Source of the DNA: Burkholderiaceae bacterium
Lineage (GTDB): Bacteria; Pseudomonadota; Gammaproteobacteria; Burkholderiales; Burkholderiaceae_C
Assembly: GCA_030726195.1 (NCBI GenBank)
Contig: JANREF010000263.1
Span: 5,844-18,881 of the forward strand
Length of the DNA: 13,038 nucleotides
Direction of reading: 5' to 3'
Shown here: positions 8,584 through 13,038 of the stretch, one piece after another
How positions within the stretch are numbered: the first letter of the stretch is position 1
Layout: each line of letters starts with the position of its first letter
Position numbers and translations under genes: made by a program
The notes under the pieces: generated by a model
What the model saw: the letters and a program-made list of their open reading frames with translations, nothing else
Told to the model about the DNA's origin: nothing
Databases searched by the model: none

Positions 8584-8883
8584 TACGGCTTGGCGCCGCG
8601 TGACACCGAACCACATCAACCCAGCGGTCTTCAAGCGCTTGGCTCGCTCAGCTTGTAGAGCCGTGCGCTGTCGACCGTTCAGACCGCAGCGATTGTCAGG
8701 CACTGCCACACGACCACATGACCACCTGCTGCCTTGTGTTCAGACGTGACCATGCCCAACACGGCGCACGGCCGTGCTTCATGTGATCTCACGAAGGTTG
8801 AGAGAGGGTGGGCTACGGTGCGGCGCGCGCGGGAGCGCAAACCGCTTGGCACACACAGCAAACGTGTACGCGCCACATACGCA

Positions 8884-8909
8884 GGACTGACGCCTCATAG
8901 GGCCAGTCC
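8884..8909 (-). terminator. Stem-loop just downstream of dksA, no U-tract
   Basis: On the minus strand GGACTGGCC pairs with GGC-GT-CAGTCC (a 9-bp stem with a two-base bulge) around a CTATGA loop, nine bases after the dksA stop codon. The following bases are not T-rich, so it may be a 3'-end stabilising stem or a weak terminator rather than a classical intrinsic one. Confidence 0.35.
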
Positions 8910-8918
8910 AAACGCCGA

Positions 8919-10445
8919 TCAGTCACCAAACATTTTTTGCTTGAGCTCACGGCGCTGTTGGGCCTCTAAGGACAACGTCGCCGTGGGGCGAGCCAAGAGA
9001 CGGCCCACGCCAATGGCTTCGCCTGTCTCATCGCAGTAACCGTAGTCGTTGGCGTCAATGCGCACGATTGATTGCTCTATTTTCTTGAGCAGCTTGCGCT
9101 CGCGGTCGCGGGTGCGCAACTCCAACGCATGCTCTTCTTCAATGGTTGCTCGGTCGGCAGGATCGGGCACCACAACGGTGTCTTCGCGCAGGTGCTCGGT
9201 GGTCTCACCGGCATTGGCCAGGATGTCGTTTTTGAGCTGGACCAGCTTGGCTCGGAAGTAAGCCATTTGCACATTGTTCATGTACTCGCCCTCGGGCATG
9301 GCCAACATGTCGGCATCGACGAGCTGACCGAGTTCGAGTGTCTTCCAGTTATTGGCCCGCTTCGGGTCTTTTTTAGCTGGGACGTGAGAGGGGACGTTCA
9401 TGGTGGGTTCTTGATCTGAAATAAATGTAGCTTTCACTGCACCAGGATCATGCGAAGGCGCCATTTGGGCCTCTGTCATGCTGGGTGCAATGGGCTTGCT
9501 GCTGGGGCGTTTGCGCCCAGTTTTGGCCTCTGGCATCTTGGTGATAACTTTGGTACTGGGCTTTTTAGCCACTGGCTGCGCGGTCGCCTCTGCAGGTTTG
9601 GGCGCCGCGGCTTTGCTTGGTGTTGTTGCGGGTGCCTTGGCAGGTGCAGCAGCAGGTTTGGCCGCGGCTTTAGCCACAGGCTTAGGTGAGGCCTTGACCA
9701 CCGCCTTCGCGCCTGCCTTTGTGGCTGCTTTTGCAACAGTTTTGACCGGCGTTTTTGTCGGGGCTTTTGTCGGAGCTTTTGTAGCGCCTTTTGCAGCTAC
9801 TTTTGCAGACGTTTTTGCCGCAGGCTTAACCGCAGCCTTTGCAGCCGCTTTCGTAGCCGCCTTCGTAGCCACTTTATTAGCCACCTTCGTTGCGGCTTTC
9901 ACCGCAGGCTTTGCAGTTGGCTTTTTGGCAATCGCTGTTGCCGCTGCCTTTGCATTGGTTTTGGCAGGTGCAGCCTTGGTCACGGCTTTTGCCGGTTTGA
10001 CTGGTTTGACTGCCTTGGCTGATTTTGCTGCTTTCGCAACTGTTGCAGATGCAGCCTTTTTAACAGGCGTCACCGCCTTGGAAGACTTGGCAGGTGCTTT
10101 GGCTGCAGCAGTTGTCTTTTTAGCAGCGGCCGACGTTTTAGCCGCAGGCTTTTTGGCCGCCACAGGGCGCACCGCCGACTTGGCGACGGCTTTGACTGGC
10201 TTGACTGGCTTGACTGGCTTGACTGGCTTGACTGGCTTGACTGGCTTTGCTGGCTTGGCTGATGCAGCCGCCTTCTTGACTGCAGGCGCCGGCTTGGCCG
10301 CTTTTGCAACTGGCTTTTTAGCTGGTGCAGCCGCTTTGATGGTTTTTATGGGCTTCACAGGCGCTTTCAGTGCTTTTTTGGCGGGCGCGCTTGCTGTGCG
10401 CTTGACCGGTGTTGGTGCGGATTTTTTCTTGTTACCAGTCTTCAC
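8919..10445 (-). CDS. dksA: DksA-family RNA polymerase-binding regulator with long Lys/Ala/Pro-rich N-terminal tail
   Basis: DksA enters the secondary channel of RNA polymerase and, with ppGpp, reprogrammes transcription. The last ~145 residues match it: helices from about 388, the coiled-coil tip DPADRA (428-433, equal to the key DxxDxA of E. coli), LELRTRDRERKLLKKIEQ (441-458) and YGYCDETGEAIG...RLLARPTA (468-489). Only one of the four zinc cysteines remains (Cys471); the others are Thr474, Ser492 and Ala495, as in zinc-independent DksA proteins. Residues 1 to about 310 are low-complexity, almost only K, A, P, V and T (AAKK, KPV, TKAA units), resembling histone H1 tails; 311-365 is a polar linker. 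Typical DksA is about 150 residues, so this is over three times longer. The GTG at 10443-10445 has an AGGAG site seven bases upstream. The tail probably binds DNA or RNA; that is inference. Confidence 0.9.
   Translation of the reverse strand: MKTGNKKKSAPTPVKRTASAPAKKALKAPVKPIKTIKAAAPAKKPVAKAAKPAPAVKKAAASAKPAKPVKPVKPVKPVKPVKPVKAVAKSAVRPVAAKKPAAKTSAAAKKTTAAAKAPAKSSKAVTPVKKAASATVAKAAKSAKAVKPVKPAKAVTKAAPAKTNAKAAATAIAKKPTAKPAVKAATKVANKVATKAATKAAAKAAVKPAAKTSAKVAAKGATKAPTKAPTKTPVKTVAKAATKAGAKAVVKASPKPVAKAAAKPAAAPAKAPATTPSKAAAPKPAEATAQPVAKKPSTKVITKMPEAKTGRKRPSSKPIAPSMTEAQMAPSHDPGAVKATFISDQEPTMNVPSHVPAKKDPKRANNWKTLELGQLVDADMLAMPEGEYMNNVQMAYFRAKLVQLKNDILANAGETTEHLREDTVVVPDPADRATIEEEHALELRTRDRERKLLKKIEQSIVRIDANDYGYCDETGEAIGVGRLLARPTATLSLEAQQRRELKQKMFGD
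10192..10245 (-). repeat. 9-bp perfect tandem repeat in dksA, six copies
   Basis: On the plus strand TTGACTGGC is repeated six times without change; on the coding strand this gives successive Lys-Pro-Val triplets (about residues 67-85). Degenerate copies flank it (for example around 10001-10016). The period is a multiple of three, so copy-number change would lengthen or shorten the tail without a frameshift. Confidence 0.95.
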
Positions 10446-10490
10446 AGTCTGTCTCCTAACGTCGGTTTCTGCTCAAATTGCGCAGGCGTT

Positions 10491-10519
10491 GTTATACCCG
10501 GTTTATTTGACAGTGCCTA
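10491..10519 (-). promoter_or_regulatory. Candidate dksA promoter
   Basis: On the minus strand TAGGCA (10514-10519, 4 of 6 to the -35 consensus) is followed after 17 bases by TATAAC (10491-10496, 5 of 6 to the -10 consensus). Transcription would start near 10484, about 38 bases before the GTG of dksA. It lies in the 128-base gap after the GTPase gene, so dksA can be transcribed separately from it. Confidence 0.45.
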
Positions 10520-10573
10520 TTGCTGCCTGACCCCATGTTGGGGTGATCACAACAACGGGGCTTAAGTGGCGGC

Positions 10574-11632
10574 CTAAATCAATGACTGTTCCAGGCCCTG
10601 AATCAAAATATCTTTTGGCAAATCAATGCCAATAAACACCATCTTGCTTTCGCGCTGCTCGCCCATGGCCCATTCCGGGCCTAGGTCGCTGCCCATGAGT
10701 TGGTGCACGCCTTGGAAAATCACCTTGCGGGTGGTGCCCTTCATGTTGAGTACGCCTTTGTAGCGCAACATGCGTGGGCCGTAAATATTCACAATCGCAC
10801 CCAAAAAGTCTTCCAATTTGGCGGGGTCGAACGCGCGCTTAGAGCGGTACACAAAGCTTTTCACATCATCGTCGTGGTGGTGATGGTGGCCGTGCCCTTC
10901 GTGCTGGTGCGACGGATGGTTGCACTGCTCGCCATGCGCATGATCGTGGTCATGGCCGTGATGGTGGTGGTCGTCGGCCTTGAGGAAATCGGGGTCAATG
11001 TCCAGCTTGGCATTGAGGTTGAAGCCGCGCAAGTCGAACACTTCTTTGAGCGATACGTCGCCAAAGTTGGCAGTGCGAACGGGCGCACGCGGGTTCATGT
11101 GCTTGAGTCGGTGTGTGAGCGCATCGATCTCGGCCTCACTCACCAAATCGGCCTTGCTGATGAAGATTTGGTCTGCAAAGCCGACTTGACGCCTGGCCTC
11201 TTGGCGGTCGTTGAACTGCTGGGCTGCGTGCTTGGCGTCGACCAGAGTCACCACGGCGTCTAGCAAATACTGCTCAGCAATCTCATCGTCCATGAAAAAC
11301 GTTTGCGCCACGGGGCCGGGGTCGGCCAAGCCCGTGGTTTCAATGACCACGCGTTCAAAGTCCAGCTCGCCTTTGCGGCGCTTCTCGGCCAGGTCTTGCA
11401 AGGTGGTGCGCAAGTCGTCTCGAATGGTGCAGCACACGCAACCGTTGCTCATCTGAATGATGTTTTCGGTGGTGTCGCTCACCAAGATGTCGTTGTCGAT
11501 GTTTTCTTCGCCAAACTCGTTTTCAATCACGGCAATTTTCTGACCGTGCGCCTCGCCCAGCACGCGCTTGAGCAAGGTGGTTTTGCCCGAGCCCAGGAAG
11601 CCGGTGAGTATGGTGGCGGGAATCAATGACAT
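10574..11632 (-). CDS. COG0523 / CobW-family GTPase (putative metal chaperone) with His-rich linker
   Basis: G3E-family GTPases of the COG0523 group (CobW, YjiA, YeiR, ZNG1) bind Zn2+ or other metals and deliver them to client proteins in the cytoplasm. The 352-residue product begins MSLIPATILTGFLGSGKTTL: P-loop GFLGSGKTT (11-19), ENEFGE (37-42), the metal-binding GCVCC (64-68), ETTGLADP (98-105) and a G4 motif SKAD (159-162) in place of NKxD. A linker at about 221-256 has roughly half histidines, then the C-terminal domain follows (258-352). I chose the ATG at 11630-11632 because MSLIP leads into the first strand and AGAGGT lies ten bases upstream; a 28-codon-longer reading has no family resemblance. 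dksA follows after 128 bases. No clear Zur box is visible. Substrate metal and client are not determined by sequence. Confidence 0.92.
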   Translation of the reverse strand: MSLIPATILTGFLGSGKTTLLKRVLGEAHGQKIAVIENEFGEENIDNDILVSDTTENIIQMSNGCVCCTIRDDLRTTLQDLAEKRRKGELDFERVVIETTGLADPGPVAQTFFMDDEIAEQYLLDAVVTLVDAKHAAQQFNDRQEARRQVGFADQIFISKADLVSEAEIDALTHRLKHMNPRAPVRTANFGDVSLKEVFDLRGFNLNAKLDIDPDFLKADDHHHHGHDHDHAHGEQCNHPSHQHEGHGHHHHHDDDVKSFVYRSKRAFDPAKLEDFLGAIVNIYGPRMLRYKGVLNMKGTTRKVIFQGVHQLMGSDLGPEWAMGEQRESKMVFIGIDLPKDILIQGLEQSLI

Positions 11633-11668
11633 GACGAAATCTACCTCTGAAGATGTGTGCGCCTCAGC

Positions 11669-11687
11669 GCCCCACCCTAAGTGGGGC
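11669..11687 (-). repeat. Stem-loop in the leader of the COG0523 GTPase gene
   Basis: Minus strand GCCCCAC, loop TTAGG, GTGGGGC: a perfect 7-bp GC-rich stem, about 37 bases before the ATG at 11632. There is no T-run after it. It could be a structured 5' UTR element affecting translation; the role is unknown. Confidence 0.45.
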
Positions 11688-11703
11688 TGCATGCGACAAA
11701 TGC

Positions 11704-11730
11704 AATAGCTGCACATGCAGGTGCGCTATT
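11704..11730 (-). promoter_or_regulatory. Interrupted palindrome upstream of the COG0523 GTPase gene (operator or RNA hairpin)
   Basis: On the plus strand AATAGC-T-GCAC, loop ATGCAG, GTGC-GCTATT: ten paired positions with one bulged T. The inner part also contains the near-perfect dyad CTGCACATGCAG (11709-11720). It lies between the candidate promoter and the gene start, a plausible place for an operator or a leader hairpin. The sequence does not match the AT-rich Zur box I know, so I do not name a regulator. Confidence 0.4.
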
Positions 11731-11762
11731 GGCGTGACGTTTAGCCCCGCTGCAAGGGCGAA

Positions 11763-11790
11763 AGTGTAGTGCATTGCGCCCAAACGCCAA
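11763..11790 (-). promoter_or_regulatory. Candidate promoter of the COG0523 GTPase gene
   Basis: Minus strand TTGGCG (11785-11790) and TACACT (11763-11768) with a 16-base spacer; each hexamer matches the sigma-70 consensus at four of six positions. Transcription would begin near 11756, giving a leader of roughly 120 bases that contains both stem-loops described here. The site lies after the terminator of the preceding gene, as expected. Confidence 0.35.
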
Positions 11791-11810
11791 CCCCAGGGGT
11801 ATTGGGCATG

Positions 11811-11845
11811 AAAAAAGCCACCCTCACATGCATGAGCGGTGGCTT
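11811..11845 (-). terminator. Rho-independent terminator downstream of the DsrE-family gene
   Basis: On the minus strand AAGCCACC and GGTGGCTT form an 8-bp stem, extended inside by CTCA/TGAG after one unpaired base, with a six-base loop, followed directly by a run of T (plus-strand A at 11811-11816). It ends transcription coming from the exported DsrE-like gene, about 130 bases after that gene's stop, and separates it from the GTPase gene. Confidence 0.85.
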
Positions 11846-11978
11846 CGGGGTGCGCAACGCGCCGGCCTGGTCGTTGGCGCGGCTGACACCAGTCCTGCGA
11901 ATTGGCCTGAACAGACTTATAAATCTATAGGCCTACGAGCCTACAGGTATACAGCGCAGCACTGTATGCACGCTGCGA

Positions 11979-12410
11979 TCAGGGACGCAGGTACACGTAA
12001 CCCTCTTTGGCCTGCAAGCGCGCCACTTCGGCCACACCTGAGGGCACGACCTTGGTCTCTAACAGCAAGTCGCTGGGGTCAATCTTGCGGCCCACCAAGG
12101 TGTTGTTGCAGGCGCGAAACTCCACGTTTTGTGAAGCCAGTCCTGAAACCAAGCCTTCAAACTTGCCGCCTTTGGGGGTGGAGGCGTCTTGCAGCATGAA
12201 GTCAATGCCTTTGCCGTGGCCAACGACCACAATTTTTGCAGTGGGGTCGGCTGCCAAGTGGTTCTTGATATTTTGCATGGCGCGTGCGGCCTGCTCCACA
12301 CCGTCACTCAGGTGGTAAACCACCTTGATGGGCTCGTCGGCCTGCGCCGCCGCGCCAAAACCAAACGCCAAACTGATGGCCAATAAGGCCGATTGAATCA
12401 CTTGTTTCAT
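11979..12410 (-). CDS. Exported DsrE/DsrF-like family protein
   Basis: The 143-residue product begins MKQVIQSALLAISLAFGFGA, a classical signal peptide with a lysine, a hydrophobic core and a likely cleavage after AQA (residue 24), so the mature protein is probably periplasmic. The mature part has a DsrE-like fold pattern: KVVYHLSDGVEQAARAMQNI (29-48), a second strand KIVVVGHGKGIDFML (59-73), VEFRACNNTL with one cysteine (96-105), and the ending GVAEVARLQAKEGYVYLRP, typical of small DsrE-family proteins of beta- and gammaproteobacteria. Cytoplasmic relatives move sulfur on a conserved cysteine (here Cys101); whether this exported one does is not known. The ATG at 12408-12410 is preferred over a 17-codon-longer reading because GGAGGA lies seven bases upstream and the signal peptide begins exactly there. 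It has its own terminator at 11811-11845, so it is probably transcribed alone. Confidence 0.85.
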   Translation of the reverse strand: MKQVIQSALLAISLAFGFGAAAQADEPIKVVYHLSDGVEQAARAMQNIKNHLAADPTAKIVVVGHGKGIDFMLQDASTPKGGKFEGLVSGLASQNVEFRACNNTLVGRKIDPSDLLLETKVVPSGVAEVARLQAKEGYVYLRP

Positions 12411-12478
12411 GCTGTATTCCTCCACTGCGTCCACACGCCAACAGACCATCTGCCAGCGCAACCATTAATGAGGTTGAC

Positions 12479-12655
12479 ATGCTACCCGTTTTGCGCAAAC
12501 GGCGTCGCCGCGCCTGCACGGATGAGGCTAGCCGCAACGGTGCAAAGGCCGAACGACAGAACGACCGGACAACTGAAAGTGATGATGACATGTTGCGTCA
12601 ACAGCTGCCCGAACCACAACAAGAACCACAGCAAGAACAACAACCAGAAACCTAG
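12479..12655 (+). CDS. Possible small protein, basic N terminus and Gln/Glu/Pro-rich C terminus
   Basis: A 58-codon plus-strand frame starts [20 protein letters not shown] and ends [12 protein letters not shown] before a TAG. GAGG lies five bases before the ATG at 12479-12481. The product would have a basic cluster (residues 6-11), an acidic centre with DDD, and a Q/E/P-rich tail; I recognise no family. It is convergent with xerC, and their stop codons overlap by two bases. It is divergent from the DsrE-like gene, with a 68-base gap between start codons. Against it: short length, no clear promoter, and the tail is simple-sequence DNA (CAA/GAA/CCA) that could look protein-like by chance. Treat as a candidate only. 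Confidence 0.3.
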   Translation: MLPVLRKRRRRACTDEASRNGAKAERQNDRTTESDDDMLRQQLPEPQQEPQQEQQPET

Positions 12656-13038
12656 GACGACTTCTTGGCCTTGGGGTGGGCTTGGTCGTAAATGGTGGCC
12701 AAGTGCTGGAAGTCTAGGCGCGTGTAAATTTGCGTGGTGCTGATGTTGGCGTGGCCCAGCAGCTCTTGCACCGCACGCAAATCGCCGCTGGACTGCAGCA
12801 CGTGGCTGGCAAACGAGTGGCGCAGCATGTGCGGGTGCACCGATGTGGGCGTACCCGCCAGCGCAGCGCGTTGCCGCAACCGCAGGCGTACATGTTGTGG
12901 GCTGAGTCGAGCGCCACGCTGGTTCACAAATATGGCGGCCCCAGCTCCCTTATCAGCAGCCACACCCAACCCCGCATCACCGGTTGCGCCCGACTTAACC
13001 CACTGCACGCGCCAATCCAACCATCTTTGCAAGGCCGC
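12652..13038 (-). CDS. xerC: Tyrosine recombinase XerC, C-terminal catalytic part (cut by window edge)
   Basis: XerC with XerD resolves chromosome dimers at dif during division. The last 128 residues are in the window; the frame is open to the right edge. The catalytic signatures are present: [12 protein letters not shown] (the HxxR box), [20 protein letters not shown] with the second conserved His, and [21 protein letters not shown], where the Tyr of IYT is the DNA-linking nucleophile. The last stretch, LDFQHLA...YDQAHPKAK, is characteristic of XerC rather than XerD or phage integrases. Compared with E. coli XerC there are about 20 extra Gly/Ala-rich residues before [12 protein letters not shown]. 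The first catalytic Arg and the N-terminal DNA-binding domain are outside the window. The stop overlaps that of a possible convergent small ORF. Confidence 0.93.
   Translation of the reverse strand, partial: AALQRWLDWRVQWVKSGATGDAGLGVAADKGAGAAIFVNQRGARLSPQHVRLRLRQRAALAGTPTSVHPHMLRHSFASHVLQSSGDLRAVQELLGHANISTTQIYTRLDFQHLATIYDQAHPKAKKSS

Larger units (their letters stand above)
8353..8918. other. Non-coding stretch between dksA and the mraZ control region
   Basis: About 560 bases with no gene I can support on either strand. The left end (to about 8400) is AT-rich and belongs to the mraZ promoter region; from about 8410 rightwards it is GC-rich. Open frames of 60 to 76 codons exist on both strands, but none has a convincing ribosome binding site or recognisable motif. 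Structure seen: an 8-bp inverted repeat CGATGCGG/CCGCATCG (8443-8450 and 8496-8503) enclosing a small CTGTA/TACAG hairpin, a tight hairpin at 8563-8583, and a stem-loop just after dksA. It could be a decayed gene, an unrecognised structured RNA, or spacer. Confidence 0.5.

Noticed and set aside
8428..8709. Open frames on both strands in the dksA-mraZ spacer (76 codons plus; 66 and 76 codons minus)
   Set aside because: No convincing ribosome binding site, mutually overlapping, and no motif I recognise. The minus frame at 8509-8709 (NGRQRTALQAERAKRLKTAG) looks faintly protein-like but is too weak to call.
8410..8918. RNase P RNA, tmRNA or another standard RNA gene in the large spacer
   Set aside because: I looked for the conserved RNase P core (GAAAGTCCGG-like) and for tRNA-like ends on both strands and found none.
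10192..10245. Tandem repeat as a CRISPR array or minisatellite origin iteron
   Set aside because: The unit is 9 bp without spacers and lies inside a coding frame, giving Lys-Pro-Val units.
9478..10530. A 350-codon plus-strand frame rich in Ala, Phe, Leu and Gly-Leu-Thr repeats
   Set aside because: It is the exact antisense of the Lys/Ala/Pro-rich dksA tail; the complement of such codons gives a hydrophobic stop-free frame. No ribosome binding site, and the sense strand has a clear DksA core in frame.
10530..10544. Inverted repeat ACCCCA/TGGGGT with a three-base loop after the GTPase gene, as a terminator
   Set aside because: Stem of only six pairs, three-base loop and no following T-run on the minus strand; too weak to call a terminator.
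11633..11716. 28-codon N-terminal extension of the COG0523 GTPase (starting MCSYCICRMQ)
   Set aside because: It runs through the leader stem-loop, does not resemble the family, and the internal ATG at 11632 gives the standard start.
12411..12461. 17-codon extension of the DsrE-like protein
   Set aside because: It would place the signal peptide internally; GGAGGA sits seven bases before the ATG at 12410.
12304..12591. 95-codon minus-strand frame beginning [14 protein letters not shown]
   Set aside because: It overlaps the start of the DsrE-like gene in another frame, with no ribosome binding site or motif.
1..13038. Mobile element, defence or biosynthetic island
   Set aside because: No transposase or phage-type gene and no terminal repeats or foreign-looking block were seen; the only integrase-like gene is chromosomal XerC. 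The content is core chromosome.

Overview
The window is a chromosomal segment from a betaproteobacterium, most likely order Burkholderiales and probably family Comamonadaceae. I infer this from the gene order (xerC, a small exported DsrE-family gene, a COG0523 GTPase, dksA, then mraZ and the dcw cluster), from the single-cysteine DksA core, from the GC-rich coding sequence, and from the MurD and MraZ sequence styles. All confidently called genes lie on the minus strand, so transcription runs from the right end of the window to the left. This assignment is by recognition; no database search was run.

Right part (13038 to about 10450). It holds the C-terminal catalytic half of XerC, then a GC-rich gap with a possible small convergent plus-strand ORF. 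Next come a small secreted DsrE-like protein with a clear intrinsic terminator, a COG0523/CobW metal-chaperone GTPase with a histidine-rich linker and a structured leader, and dksA. The dksA product is unusual: a normal zinc-ligand-poor DksA core at the C terminus carries a Lys/Ala/Pro-rich, histone H1-like tail of about 310 to 360 residues, which includes a perfect 9-bp tandem repeat.

Middle (8206 to 8918). This is a 713-base non-coding stretch. Its left edge is the mraZ control region: four exact 10-bp-spaced AAGTG repeats, read on the minus strand, form a textbook MraZ operator just ahead of the mraZ ribosome binding site. The GC-rich right part (about 8410 to 8880) has some inverted repeats but no gene I can support.

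Left part (8205 to 1). This is the start of the division and cell wall (dcw) cluster: mraZ, rsmH, ftsL, ftsI, murE, murF, mraY and the first 164 codons of murD. Neighbouring genes overlap by 4 to 11 nt or are separated by at most 10 nt, so this is one translationally coupled operon. MraZ is the regulator and RsmH a 16S rRNA methyltransferase. FtsL and FtsI belong to the septal divisome. MurE, MurF, MraY and MurD build UDP-MurNAc-pentapeptide and lipid I. Three of the first genes start at non-ATG codons (GTG, TTG, GTG). MurD carries an unusual acidic insertion before its ATP loop.

I found no mobile element, CRISPR array, tRNA, rRNA or defence locus. The most noteworthy points are the H1-tailed DksA beside a metal-chaperone GTPase, the complete MraZ box array, the MurD insertion, the paired dyads in the GTPase leader and a possible small Q/E-rich protein gene.
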